Shown in pieces: positions 49,789 to 61,855 of a stretch of 64,000 nucleotides of DNA. The notes below the pieces were generated by a model. That model was given only the letters and a program-made list of their open reading frames with translations. It was not told where the DNA came from and ran no database searches. The position numbers and the translations under genes are program-made. Each line of letters starts with the position of its first letter. Positions within the stretch are counted from its first letter, which is position 1. Source of the stretch: Phialophora verrucosa (lineage: Eukaryota; Ascomycota; Eurotiomycetes; Chaetothyriales; Herpotrichiellaceae); the NCBI GenBank assembly GCA_002099365.1, contig MSED01000009.1, forward strand, positions 434,001 through 498,000, given 5' to 3'.

Positions 49789-52319
49789 CTAAATGAGAGT
49801 GACAACATAACTGCTCCCATATCCATCTTCGAAGGAATGGAAGGGCACATCTTCAAGCTCTGGGTCGAACTGCAGACAGGCTTCGTCAAAGCGGTCGCAG
49901 TCACTATCATCGATCATAAATGATCCACATCGCCGGAATGTCGCACGCCGATCTTGAACTGGGACAAGGACAAGACATCGTGTGTGTGGACTGCGTCTCC
50001 GATCTTTCTGCCAGTGCCCCTGCCTGAACCGGAGGTCCGCCCTCTTTGCGTCTAGATGATTGAGCACAGCCAGGGTGTACAGCACTTCACGTGGCGACGA
50101 ACGCCGCATAGCTTCAGATATCTCGGTTTCAACCCAGGTCAGGTCAAGAGACGACCCTGACACTGGTTTGTAATTTCCTGTCGAGTCAGGTAGAAAAAGC
50201 TTCGGTTCGGTCGTCTGTTTGACTGTTTTTTCGAAAACTACTTTTGCCGTCGTCAGACGGCCGGCCACTCGCAGATAGCCTGCCTTGACCGCTCCGTAAA
50301 GGTTCGCACTGACCAGATCAACGTGGCATTCCAGCACTTCGAGTTGGCGCACAGTCTTGCTTGAGTGCTGCGGAAGAAAGGCTTGGCTTACAGGGCCTTC
50401 GGTCGAGGCCCATGACCAGCTGGGTGCAATATATTCAGAGTGTGTTGCCGTCGTTCCTCTCCAACACAACTGATACGCGATGTCGTCCAGCCAAAGGCCA
50501 GCGACATATCTTTTGCCAAGAAAGCCAGCGAAAATGCTTGCTATGCCAGAGACTGCTACCAGCTTGTCTTCGTGGTGGGTCAAGCCGAGTCTCGCGTATC
50601 GAGAAATGAGGGCGTCCCAAGCATCGGTGGCGCTCTGGTCTTCCGTGAAAACACCGGCGAGCGCCGCAGAAATGACGTGCTTCAACGAGCGAGGTTCTTC
50701 GTTCAAGGTCATGACGTCCGGCAAGATCTCACAAAATCCCTTTTCTCGGCACTCCCAGACCAGCTGGTCGCGAGCAAAATGGATGTTGCGACGCGATAGC
50801 AACTGTTCCTGAAATACCCAGGCCCGGCTCAGGAGTGGCGCATCAGCTAGCCTCGAGTGCCACACCGAAGCGGGCCAGAAGTCGTACAGCACTTCCGCCT
50901 TGTTGTCTATCGCAAAATGGGCCTTGACTGGCCTGGTGAAGACGGGATCGTGCTGAAGAAACAAGCCTTTCGTGCTGTCGGATGCTGCGCTAGCTGACAA
51001 ATTGCACGTGCTGTTTGTGTATACCTGGGCCATGCGCGCGGCTTCTTTCTGCCAGTCGTCATTGTCATCTTGAATGATGCAGAGTGAGTCTATCCAGAGA
51101 TATCTGAAACCCAATCTCTGAGTGACTGTAATTGCGTCCTGAAATGTCTTCGGCAGATCATCAAATGGTATCGATTTCATCAGGGACGATAGTTTGTCCT
51201 GGGTCAACTTCAAGCTCATGGCCACTTGTCCGGCCAATGGCCAGCGGTGACTTAGTGTCAGGTATCGTGTCCCCGGTGCAAGATCCTTCCCGTTACAGAG
51301 AACAGGCTTGACGGCTCGATGGAATGGACTCATGTGACCTACATCAATGAGTCGAGTAGGCAAAAAGTCGCCCGTGAGGTTTCTTTGACAGAGAGAATGA
51401 GAGACTTTGCAGCGTTGAATCCACCTTCGAGCAAGACAAATGCTTTTGTCAACTGGATCTGGCAATGACAAGGCATAGGTTTCTAGTGGGATGACTGAGC
51501 AAATTAGTCTGGGTGCCGATTCGATCACCGATGAATGCATAACTCACCCGCGGCCGGCTTGCAACCCATTTCTGTTTTGGCATACCACCCGGAAGGGAGA
51601 CAGGACTTGTCGGCCTCATACTGGTAGAGGGAGAGAGTTGCCTGACCCCAGTCCATACCTTGAAGCTCGTACACGAAGAATAGGTTTGGTTTCGATGCAT
51701 AGTGCGCTTGGAGTGCCCCCGTGCAATAGTACACGAAAAAGGCACACATGTGGCAGCCGGCTCGACTTCGCACTTCCGGCGACACAGATGTTGTGATTGA
51801 ATCGTCGGGCTTTCGCAGTGTTTGCAACACCAGGCGGCAAAACGAGCACAGAGGCGATTGCTCCGCCCCCTCGGTAGTAACATTCCATTGGAGTTGGTCA
51901 CCAAGATGGAATAACGGCTCAGGAGCAGGTGCTGGTCTGGAACCGAGGAGTATGAAGTCTGGAGTGACTATGTCGGGACGGTCGGGCCCAAGGCTCTCAA
52001 TCAAGGCCGAAAAGATACACTTTGCTCTCGTCCAGGTGCATTTCCCAACCGGGCAGCCGTAAAATTTCTGTCCATCTGCCATGAACTCTCGACTCGTGAA
52101 GTCGCAATCGCACGGTGGGTTTCCCTCATTGATGCCCCGGTCGTCGTCCCAAGCGGAGAATTGCCAATGACCACGTCCTTTGCACGCATAATAAGCACGA
52201 CCGGCATTGCCGTTGCGGTTGGAGGACGAGGTGCCGCGAATGCAAGGTCGGCTGCACTCGTGGCACGTTGGGGGCTCTTTCAAGGGGAATTCTGACTTTA
52301 CCTCTTGGGCCGATTTCAT
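49789..52319 (-). CDS. HET-domain protein with N-terminal GRF-like zinc-finger region
   Basis: Two exons, 52319-51548 and 51482-49789 (65-nt intron, GTGAGT...TAG), 821 residues. The start is the ATG at 52319; the longer frame begins with TTG. Residues 19-101 hold two Cys-rich modules. The first (C19, C22, then GRAYYACKGRGHWQFSAW) resembles a GRF-type zinc finger; the second (C70, C72, KFYGCPVGKCTW) looks like a diverged copy. A linker with PLCSFCRLVLQTL follows. The HET domain begins near residue 330: YLTLSHRWP, then RYLWIDSLCIIQDDNDDWQKEAARM (about 385-410) and LSRAWVFQEQLLSRR (about 474-488). The C-terminal 250 residues are typical of the group, with SWSWAS. HET domains trigger cell death after non-self recognition. 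GRF fingers bind single-stranded nucleic acid in other proteins, so this fusion is notable. Confidence 0.88.
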
Positions 52320-53884
52320 GGTGGATGAGGATGTCACGGTGCTCAACGCGGGCTTGAGTACGATTTTCCGGAGGACTTGTGCTCTGTTCGAAGAGTCAAT
52401 CTCTGAGATTCTTGAAGCTTCTGTTTCTCTTTCTTATTAGGCCTTAGAAGGGGGTGCCTGCACCCCTCGCCAGGCATACGACATCCTTTAAGCGCCCATG
52501 GCAGGTCTCAGGGCGATTGCAAGGGACTCTGATGTCTTAGCAATCCAGCGTCACATGGTATCGATATCAAATGGACTGCTGGGTGACTCCAGACGACATC
52601 CTCAGGAGGCTTGATACATCGAGATCATCATTCCTGTGCAGCTGGCCACCGATCCGTCCTCGTGAGACCCCTGAAAAGCCAAGAGCGGCTACAAGCTGCT
52701 GTGGCGTTCTCATCACTGCAGGTGAGGCTGGCGGCAAATTATCTCGTTCCTTGTCCTCTTCTTTGGAGCTCACACAGGCTCTCATCCTGTTTCAGTGTAT
52801 GTCTGGCCTGGGGTTTCGAATAGTAATCCTCGAAGCCGCCAAACGATATGATCCAGCTTCCGTACCTGTCCTGTTAAAGCCAAGAGTCGCATTTAGCATA
52901 GTACCTTTCCAACTGGATGCGGCTGTGATCGGAAATGGACCAATGGAAAATTCCAGCAGCTCAAGAGGAACGAGGAGTGATCCTGCTGGCGCCAGCCGTG
53001 GGTGTGTGCCGTGCGGCTTTGCCCTCTTCCTCAGACATTGAAAGACCTGAAAGGGGTTTTAATCTTCTGGCTGTCTGTGCGGAAAAGACAACGCGACGAA
53101 GAGCGGTTTCTTGTCAAGATACTCCTCCACCAGTCAGAGACATGGGAACTTAATCGTTGTCAGGGAGTAGATGCTGTAGTGAATCGACAACGGCGTTCTG
53201 AGTGGCTTGAATACGTATTCGAATTAGGTTGGACCACCATTTGTAGCAACAAACGTAGCAGTGCCAAGTTGTCAGGATCACATCAAATCGATGTACAGAT
53301 AGTTTGCAGAGGGACGAGGGTGCTATGTGCATATTAGTAGTCGCTCGTCGGAGAGGTGGAATATCGCAAGTGGTGGAGACGAGAGTCGCCGCTCCAAGAA
53401 CTCCTCGCGCTGGATCCCGTAGTGTTTCTGGACGAAGACTGGAACTTCTGAGGTCGGATCTCCCTCGGGAGAGAAATTGCAAGAGCTTGTGCAATCCGAC
53501 ATCCGCCTTCAAAACGAACCGCGCTATCATTGTGAGAAGAATGTATTGCGAATTTGTCTCAAGCAATGTCGCTGTTACGAGGAGGAGTGTGCATCGGCTT
53601 GGTGGTGGTTGCTGTATCAACTGCAAAGTCAACAATGACGTGCCCCATCATCTATTTGTCCCTCACCGGACACTCACTTCGCCTTCTAGAAGCTGGAGCC
53701 TGGACCTGCCAACACAGATGGTGCGACCACCTCACTGTCGCTTCACCGCGCCATGCTGACCACGTCACCAAATCTGCGGTAGCTTCGCGCTGTCGATATC
53801 ATTCCATATTCACAAATAACCCTTCTATTACCTCGCCGCGATCACGCTGTCCTCCGCAGCTGACCGACCACCTTGCCCGACGAC
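52320..53884. other. Intergenic region, 1.56 kb
   Basis: Divergent spacer between the HET gene and the next plus-strand gene. Several overlapping open frames of 70-160 codons occur on both strands with no domain, splice model or good start. No repeat or RNA gene recognised. Confidence 0.45.
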
Positions 53885-55567
53885 ATGACTGTAGTCATGG
53901 AGTCCAATCTCATGCCAGGCACATTCCTGCCTGACAACGACTTCTCTTTCCGCTACGCACAATTCAAAGCATCTCCCTTTCTGCCTCCTGATCGCGATAG
54001 TCCAAACGCTTCCTCGTGGTCACAAAAGTCCCAGCAAGTTCGTCCTCCATCGGACTCTGTCTCTACCTCGGGCACAAAGGCATCTCACTTCTCCGAAGAC
54101 CAACGCTACAGCCGCAAGCGACCACGGCTCCATACAAAATCACTTCACGATGAGCCTCACATCATCTCCAAGTCCACGTCGTGCGAAGTTCTGAGTCCGT
54201 CACCTCTAGTCAATACCAACTACCGCATCGCAGGCGGTCTTGATACACCCACTGCTTCAAGGGCGCAGCAAGAAGAAGATGCCTGTGAATTTGGTTATGA
54301 GATCGACTGCCGACCGAGCAGGTACAACTCTCAAAACTCAGCCCACACCTCAGACTCTTATTTCCCGAAGACACCTGCCCCGGACCAGAACCGAGGGAAC
54401 AAGCGAAGACTATCGCCCCCTTCACCGCCAATGAAGGGTTGGGGAAAGACTGTGTGGGCTTTCACCGGCGGTTTTGCTGGCAAAGTCATCAACTTCTGCT
54501 GGAACAGCACTTTCAGCGGATTCTACGCCGGCGGCGGCGGAGGTTATAAATTTGACACTGGCACACCTGGGTTAGCCTCAAGCACTTGGACCGAAGTCAA
54601 CTCAAAAGATGATGTTTTCGACAATGTCAACGGCGCGTCTTCGAGAAGAATGGTCCGAGAGATCACCCCGCTGCCGGGGGGGTTTCCTGATGAGGAACCG
54701 GAATTTATCGAGGATTACATGTCCAAACTAACAGTCGGCCAGGAGCAGAAGCATGACTTGACACCCTGTAAGAGTCGGCTGAAAGAGTCTCCGGCGATAT
54801 CGCGCCACAATAGCTGGGTGTTAGTTGACGACAGCCACGGTACTTCGAGATCGAGGGAATCAAGCCCAGCCCGGAAGAAGTCCAGAGCGAGCACTGCGAA
54901 TCTTTACGCAGCACGACCATCACATGTGCCGCGGCGTTCAAGTGCCACCCTGTCCCGGCCATGTCTCACTCCCAGATCGTCGACAGGGAGACCATCAGCA
55001 TCCTATGCCTCACCGCGCACTTCAACCGGCTCGATTTCCACCACAAAGCATCAACCTCGTCACTCAATAGCCTCAATTCCAACACTCAGCTCCCAAGATA
55101 ATCCGGGAAAGTTCCCACTAAAACGTCCTGGTAGCAGCCACGCAAATCGTGCCTCGCTCGCCTCTCCACGCCGACAATCCTCGATATCTCAAACATGTCC
55201 CTCCCAAAAGCAGTCGCCCGAAGTTCGAAAATTCGAGCAGAAGATGCGCAAGAAGGAAGCCAAGCAAGACCAAACCATGAATCACTTCAACGATCGCCTG
55301 CAGGCGATGATCAGGGAGGGTCAGGCTGCGCTAGGAAGTCGAGTTGAGGTTGAGATGGGAGGTGATGGGGTCGACCAAGATGAGGGTTACTACGGGAATG
55401 GGGATGGGAAAGGGGGTGCCGTTATGTGGGGAACCGAGGAGCTCAGGCACTGGCCGCGGCCTTAGGAGGGTTGCCGGCCTGTTCAGTCTGCTATCGACGG
55501 GACGGACGAGATTGAGGAGTCTAGTGACGATGGGTGGTCCAATGTCTCGATCGATGAGGAGAGCTGA
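53885..55567 (+). CDS. Conserved fungal protein of unknown function, Ser-rich, with a short last exon
   Basis: Two exons, 53885-55420 and 55487-55567, 538 residues. The start is the ATG at 53885 (MTVVMESNLMPGTFLPDNDF); the frame is open slightly upstream but from a TTG. The N-terminal half is Ser/Pro-rich with a basic cluster (YSRKRPRLHTK) that could be a nuclear signal. A conserved core, GWGKTVWAFTGGFAGKVINFCWNS, lies near residue 190 with a Gly-rich run after it. The second half is Ser/Arg-rich, then a charged helix (KFEQKMRKKEAKQDQTM). The main frame stops at 55463-55465, but the same frame is open again and strongly protein-like to 55567 (EIEESSDDGWSNVSIDEES). A 66-nt in-frame intron (GTTATG...TTCAG) removes the stop. 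Function unknown. Confidence 0.7.
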
Positions 55568-56265
55568 ATCCAAATCTCGAGCAAGCGAACTTGCACACAC
55601 CAAAAGCAGAGTGACGCACGGGCATGAAGCAAAGGCAGCCAGACCCGGAAGTGTGGCCATGCCCATGCCTATGAAAAGAGGAAACCGAGTAAGTTGCTCG
55701 CCCAATTCTCTCTCTCTCTTCCCCACCCTTTAAATCTGGATACTTTTCTTGGTCCATATGGGGCTTTCTGGATGATACCCTGAATCATGATGACTTCTAA
55801 TAAATTTGCTTCAAATCGAACAAATCTTCCTAAGAACATCTCTGCTTCTAAGTGATTTTCCTCAAAGTTTGTCCCCTAATGCTTCAATAAACAAGAACTG
55901 CAACGTCGGCCCGAGACGGTGGTCGACCGTCAGGCGTTAGCCTTAGTAAACCAGAAGGACAGCGGGTTTCGTGGCACGTTAAGGTCGCAGCGAATGCCAT
56001 TGACGGCAAAAATCGAGTTGATAGGTGTGAGCCTCAGGGTCAAGCAATAGCCAGAATTCGGCGATAGCTACAGTATACAAGGGTCAAGGCAGTGGAATGG
56101 AGCGTGGGAAAGGTGGTTTCCAAAGCCTCGACATTGTTGTCGATTCGATGAAAGGAATCGTGATCCGGTGCGCCACGCCCAAACGGCTGGCTGTGACGCT
56201 TGGAATTGGCCGAGACGGTTTGACATCAACCTGTGGTTTGTGGTGGAGGACTTGCGCGTTCGAAG
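55568..56265. other. Convergent intergenic region
   Basis: 698 bp. A short minus-strand run just below 56273 (reading FDFERASPPPQTT) may belong to the augmin gene's 3' end. Otherwise AT-rich with no gene. Confidence 0.4.
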
Positions 56266-57429
56266 TCAAATGCTGAGCGTGAGTTCCTGGTGTTTATTGA
56301 ATCTCAGCTTCGAGGCACTAGACACAGCTTGTCTGGGCGCGGATGGGCGATGCGGCAACTCAGCAATGGTGGGTTTGGATTGATCCGATGCCGCGTTTTC
56401 TGGGTGGCTTTCGCATTCCGGGTGCGGCGGGAGGAGAGACTCTTGCAGTCGCGTTAGATGATCGAGCCTTTCTTGGTTTCGAGAGATCATGATCTGGAGC
56501 TGGCGTATCGGTTCGTCCACCTCCTCCCATGAATCACCTATGGCGATATCCGATGATGACTCGTCCCGCGCGATTGCAGCCCGCAGGGCCGGATCGGGCT
56601 GGTCGAATGGCCACTTCAGCAGGATCTCTTGCGTTGGTCCTGCGGAAGACCGGCCTGCAGAGCCTTCGAGGATATATCTCGCCCAACGTCTGTCGCTCGC
56701 AAAGGCCAAGTTGACCTGTTCTGGGAGCAGTTCGTACTCTCTAGCCGACAGTTTGTGCTCTGCACCGTCGGCGCTGTCCATTTGGACCTGCAGATCCTGC
56801 AAGTCGGACGCGATTTCTTTCCGCAGTTGGGCCAGACGCTCCGAGTATGCCATTGCTTTGGCCTTCAGATCTTGCCGTGCCCGTAACGACGCTTGAAGGG
56901 ACGCTCGGTGCGCCATGATCAACGGCACGAGGGTCCGCACGTCTTGCTCATCGACACGTCCTTCTCGCGTGCTTCTTTCCTGGGACCCGCTCCGCAGTGT
57001 GTTCTTGAGCACGACCATGGCAAACTTCGCGAGCACCTCCTCGAACTTCTCGCCCTTGCATTCATCGAGCATCGTCTTTCTCAACACGACTTCCCTCGGC
57101 AGGACCCCGGTTGATTTCAACTCCGTAAGCCATTTATACAGCGCTGAACGGAGATTCTTGCTTTGCAAGGGTGTTGTAGGCGGGAAGTGCGGAGACAGCC
57201 TTGACTGCGTGTCTGTGGGAGAGTGGAGGCGGAAGAGATGATAGAGCGCCCATTCTGTGGACTTGACGCGTGCTTGGAGGTTCTGCACGGGTTTCGAGGT
57301 GAAGAGAGACTCTGAGATGGAGGGCCAGTCGGGGAGGAGATCGAGGTCGAGAAGGTGCAACGCGTGGACGAAGATGGAGATGTTGCTTCGAGGGCTCCAT
57401 TGAAGATGGGGTGAAGGTGGTTGCTCCAT
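56266..57429 (-). CDS. Augmin subunit, HAUS6 N-terminal domain protein
   Basis: 387 codons in one frame. The first 240 residues match the HAUS6 N-terminal domain: a helical start with WPSISESLF, EWALYHLFRLHSP, LYKWLTELKSTGVLP, and the signature VLRKTMLDECKGEKFEEVLAKFAMVVL. Then comes a coiled-coil stretch (SLRARQDLKAKAMAYSERLAQLRKEIASDL). Augmin binds existing microtubules and recruits gamma-tubulin to branch new ones in the mitotic spindle; it is found in filamentous fungi but not in budding or fission yeast. The protein is short for a HAUS6 subunit, and the frame just beyond the stop carries a protein-like segment in another phase, so a missing 3' exon or small frameshift is possible. The N-terminal call is firm. 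Confidence 0.82.
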   Translation of the reverse strand: MEQPPSPHLQWSPRSNISIFVHALHLLDLDLLPDWPSISESLFTSKPVQNLQARVKSTEWALYHLFRLHSPTDTQSRLSPHFPPTTPLQSKNLRSALYKWLTELKSTGVLPREVVLRKTMLDECKGEKFEEVLAKFAMVVLKNTLRSGSQERSTREGRVDEQDVRTLVPLIMAHRASLQASLRARQDLKAKAMAYSERLAQLRKEIASDLQDLQVQMDSADGAEHKLSAREYELLPEQVNLAFASDRRWARYILEGSAGRSSAGPTQEILLKWPFDQPDPALRAAIARDESSSDIAIGDSWEEVDEPIRQLQIMISRNQERLDHLTRLQESLLPPHPECESHPENAASDQSKPTIAELPHRPSAPRQAVSSASKLRFNKHQELTLSI

Positions 57430-57993
57430 GTTCGCTGGTCAATACCATGTAACAGAAAAGTACCACGAGCGTCGGGTCAGAGTACCGAGGTCTTGGTCGC
57501 GGGGGGGTTTTCGGCGGGTCTGTCCCTGTCGATCCTTGAGCTAGCTCGCTAGCGTACAGTAGTTTAGGCCTTGTTAAGCATACTTGTCCTCGTACATACA
57601 CAAGGCCCATTCTCATCGCAGCGGGCACACTCGCGAGCCTCGCGACGTGCCTCTTTTCTAGAGTGACAGTCGACCACCTCTCATATCTGGCTACACGACG
57701 ACGTGTATTTCTCGTATCGTTCCCGTTAGGATGTTTCATATACATCGAAGCCTCGAATTCCCCTCCGAACTCGAAGCATGATCTGTATGGTCAATGGGAA
57801 GGAACCGCTGCTCGAAGATTCCGAAAGGTGCAGATTGCGAAACTTGGGAGCTAATGGCTGGTAACCCTGGCCGCAGTGTATGAAAAGAGATTCTCCTCCT
57901 AGAAAAGGATTATACAACTGTTCTGCATATCTCTCAAGGTGCTAGAAATCTACCGTTTCAGCACTACTCTCGACTGCGGTCTTCTCAGCCAAA
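57430..57993. other. Divergent promoter region (augmin subunit / HET protein)
   Basis: 564 bp between divergent start codons. Overlapping open frames on the minus strand (57134-57745) are shadows without domain signals. Nothing else recognised. Confidence 0.4.
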
Positions 57994-60160
57994 ATGGCAG
58001 CCCACTTTGGAGCCAACTACGAACGCCACCCCATGGTCGCCCCCATCTGGCAGAAGTTGGGAACCATCGAACAGCGGCTCGACCAGCTTGACTCGGCCGT
58101 GAGCGCCATCTTGAAGCATTTGAACATCACACTCCCTGGAGCAGAGTCAAATGCAGATCCGGATCCAAATGCCTCTGCCAGCTCGGAAACTGAAGGCCCG
58201 CCTGCCACTGAAGTCTCCGATGAGCCGTACGAATACAAGTCGCTCGACATTGGGAAGGCCGAGATTCGTGTTCTTGCTCTGAACAATGCAAGCGAGGAAA
58301 CCGATGTGATTACGGGCTCGTTGGTCCATCTCGGCTTGGAGGACCAGCACACCGCGGAATGGAAGCGGTACAATGCTCTTTCTTATACCTGGGGGGAACC
58401 AAAGATGGATCGTCGCATCGTCATCGACAACCATCCAGTCTTCATAACGCAGAATCTGGAAAGCGCTTTGCGGCAGATGAGGAAGACAGCGAGCAAGCCT
58501 GCTGCCACTACACCGCGGTGGTCTGCGAAACAGACCTTCTGGTGGATAGACCAGATCTGTACGCACCTTCCCTTACAAGCCAAGTGTACTGTTGAGTTAA
58601 CCGTTTGATTCTTCAATAGGCATCAACCAGGCTGACATTGAAGAACGAGGCAGCCAGGTCTCATTGATGCGGCGTATCTACAAGAGCGCCTCATCTGTTC
58701 AGGTTTGGCTAGGAGATTCCGTGGAAGGTAGCGCACTCGCCATGGACCTCGCGGCGAAGATCGGCCGCCCTCCCATTCGAGGTCCCGGAGAGAAAGAAGT
58801 GGTCTATCCAAGTTTCGGCGAAGAAGAGGTGCGCCAACATTGGCAAAGCCTTCGACTTCTGCTGAGCCAACCTTGGTGGGAGAGATGTTGGATCCGTCAA
58901 GAGGTTTCGCTAGGGTCCGGCGGACAGGTATTTTGGGGCGAGCACAGCGAAGGCTTGGATGTGATTTCCCAGGCTGCAATGGCCATCGAGTATGCCGATA
59001 GCCTTGGTCATGGGCTTCCCCTTGCCTTATCAGATGATCCAGGGCAAGATGCGGATGGCAAAGCGATCAAATTCGATTTCTACCACCAAGCCAAAGAGCT
59101 CCGTGCCTTGAGGAAGAACACGCATGCTGGCCATGCATTTCTCCCGCTGCCGGAGCTACTGCTGCATGCGCGGTACTGCAACGCCACTGACTTACGAGAC
59201 AAGGTCTACTCAATGCTCAGCCTGGCAGATCCGGAGATCTATCCTCTTCGTGCAGACTATCACCTCTCTCTTTCCGAGGTGTTGAAGTCAGCAGCGCGTG
59301 TAATCTTGCCCTTGAAGAAAGGCTTGCGCCTCCTAGGAGCATGCCAGAATCCCGACAGACGTCACGACTTGCCTTCCTGGGTGCCCAATCTTATCGACGG
59401 GTGGAAGTATCACCCCTTCCAGCCTGACGATTCGAGACATTTTATATCGACTGCGCAGCCAAGTGTCGAGTTTGACAAGGACACCATGCTTGTCAAGGGC
59501 CTCATCTTTGGCTCTGTGGACCAGATTTGCGAGACCGTCGCCCCTGGAAACCCAACAATAGACCAGCTTGACGAGGTATATAGAGCTTGGCAAAATTTTG
59601 CCGAAGAGGCACTTATCGCCGGTCACCTCGAAGAATCTCGCGGCGCATTGTCGCATGGTGTCCGCAAAAGCAAAGACCTCTTCTGGCTGGACTTTCTGTC
59701 CACTGATCGCTTCGCCAGCAGATTTCTTCGCTATTCGGACGATGACAAGACCATGCTGCTGCCGGAGCGAGAAGAAGGACTGATGTTGGAGTATATGGGA
59801 CTGAACCTGAAATTGGCCCAGAGCTATCTCCTACCCGAGTTGACGGAGTCTAGCCTGCATCCCTTGCGACGAATCCGCGCAGCCCTGAAGAAGTACGGCA
59901 TCGGCCGTCGGCTGGGACTCTGCGCGGAAAGGAAGACGTTGGTGCTGCTCCCTGGCGACGCTCAACCTGGTGATGAGGTCGCGGTGTTTAGGGGCGCCAC
60001 CTTTCCGTACTTGCTGAGAAAAGTATCGAGCGCCGATCAAGTGACCGAGCAGTATCCCACGGTACTGGTTGGAGAGGCGTTCTTGCCTGAAGAGGGTGTG
60101 AACCAGGCTATGAGCTTAGCCTACAGCACGCCATCAACAAATGTGATAACTATAGTTTAA
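57994..60160 (+). CDS. HET-domain protein
   Basis: Two exons, 57994-58558 and 58620-60160 (61-nt intron, GTACGC...TAG), 701 residues. The N-terminus has a short coiled-coil-like helix (IEQRLDQLDSAVSAILKHL, about 25-43). The HET domain follows: YNALSYTWGEP (127-136), WWIDQICINQADIEERGSQV (183-202, spanning the intron), VQVWLGD, and PWWERCWIRQEVSL. The region LRDKVYSMLSLAD and the C-terminal WVPNL stretch are typical of long HET proteins. The C-terminal half contains GDEVAVFRGATFPYLLRK, the common HET C-terminal strand motif. It should act in the cytosol in allorecognition or other programmed death responses. No partner NLR gene is in the window. Confidence 0.93.
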
Positions 60161-60178
60161 GAGTGGAATGCATCCCAC

Positions 60179-61233
60179 CTAGGTCAATAGCCACTGGCCT
60201 CGTTCAATTTTCTCAAATTTCCATTCAGACGCTGCTTCTCCCCCTGATGTCCCTTCCGAAATACTGATCTCGCCTAGATCGTTAACACTCAATTCAGGCC
60301 TCTCATCGTGGTCTCCTTTGAGTGAAATTTCAGAGAATTGCTTCATCAAAGCTTCGTATGTAACCATTGAATCCTTCAGACTGTGTTCAGATGCAACGAG
60401 GGGGCCTTCGCATGGACGTGTCTTTTCACACTTCACTCGATCAGAAAATCGCATTACGGAGCCATAGCTGATGCATCTGAATGGAATGATTTCCTCATTT
60501 CATGCTAACTTGCGGCCTTCCGCTTTCCCTATGACTGCAGGAGAATATGAAATGCCACGGATCAAGAGACGGAAGCCAAGAACGAGTATCGTCCATCGCC
60601 CGGGCTTGCTTAGCGCGTCTGATGATGGCATGGTCTCTTCAATTGTTGTAGAGTTGTAGGCCTTTTTCTTCGGAACAGGGACGCTGAAAATATATAGGGT
60701 TGACCCAGCTGGTCGACGAACTCCAGCAGGGAAACCTGCTTGGTCTGCATGAGCTCTGAGATGGGAGAGTCGCCGACGAAGCCTGTGAGTTCGGCTTGCA
60801 GTCCGCGTGTGGTCATCTTCCCAAATGGATTGAGGGATTCTTTCGCCCACCAGCCACCACTATGAATGCCCTCAGGCCCAAATAAAAGCTACGACCAAAT
60901 ATGGTAACCGGTGCCCAGTGGTAAGTGTCATGCGGGAGTTTTGGAGTTACATCAAAGACAACATCCAGTGGGATGTCCGATATTTGGAGCCACAGCTCCT
61001 TCATCCTACCTTCAACCTCCTGCTTCCAGATAGCGTCGACATTTAGGTCAAGCAGGATGCCGAGCCAAATAGGTTCGTCGTATGCGAAGCACTGTGGTTT
61101 TACTCCCGATCGTGTCAATCCAGGCGACCTAGAGGAGTCCTCAACGTTGTCTGAAACACCTTCCCAGAGCTTCCTGATGTCGCTTTTGTGAGATGAGGAC
61201 CGTAGCCCATTCTTAGCGCCATGCAGGGTCGCT
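60179..61233 (-). pseudogene. Probable remnant of a HET-like gene
   Basis: Protein-like segments lie in different minus-strand frames with no ATG that starts them. Segment 1 (about 61230-60813) reads KSDIRKLWEGVSDNV, then CFAYDEPIWLGILLDLNVDA and KLPHDTYHWAPVTIFG. Near 60850 the sense continues in another frame (HSGGWWAKESLNPFGKMTTRG, ELTGFVGDSPISELM), which needs a change of one base. A third stretch (60454-60179) is open without a clear join. This pattern, next to an intact HET gene, looks like the C-terminal part of a decayed HET or related protein. No N-terminal half is present. An unusual intron set cannot be excluded. Confidence 0.5.
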
Positions 61234-61855
61234 CAGCCTTATTGCCCAGCGTTTGCCTTATGAGTGCTCAGCTACTTCATCAGTATCTCTCTGGAGACCT
61301 ACCAATATACGCGGACTCGCCGATCCAGGTCTGGCAGATTCATCGAGTGTTTCGTCCAGTATTACCTGGCACACAATGAACGAAGGCCATGAAGCTTGGA
61401 TCCCAAAGCAGATATTCGATCAAGGACGGATTACAGATGTCTATGATTGTCCTCCGTTTCTTGTAACTGTCAAACGAAACTCAGTTTGCAGAGACGAATT
61501 AGAAATAAAGCTGATGAGGTTCGCCTATTGTGATGGTGCCTGGGAATGACGTCTCCCACAGCGGCGGGCGCCGGGCCGAACATTGGGTTGCGGGGCATTG
61601 CAGGTAAACATTGAAGCCAACAAAGTCAGTTGCCTTTTTCAGTTCTCACTCAGTGTTTGCTCACCAACCCTGATCAGCTTTTTCTTCTTTGTCCTGCATG
61701 TTTGCCTGTATATAAGCGCTTTAGACATACGGAAGTATAAAATTGGGGGTTCGTTTTAGAGTTATAGTTTTTCTTCCTATCTTCTCACATCGTTCCACTT
61801 CGCGTTGCGTTCCTGCAACACACCGGCCCGGACATCACATCCACAACAGAACAAT
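61234..61855. other. Intergenic region, promoter of the HD-domain gene
   Basis: 622 bp. A 98-codon plus-strand frame at 61253-61549 starts with TTG and has no recognisable domain. The last 200 bp are pyrimidine-rich and probably hold the promoter. Confidence 0.4.
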
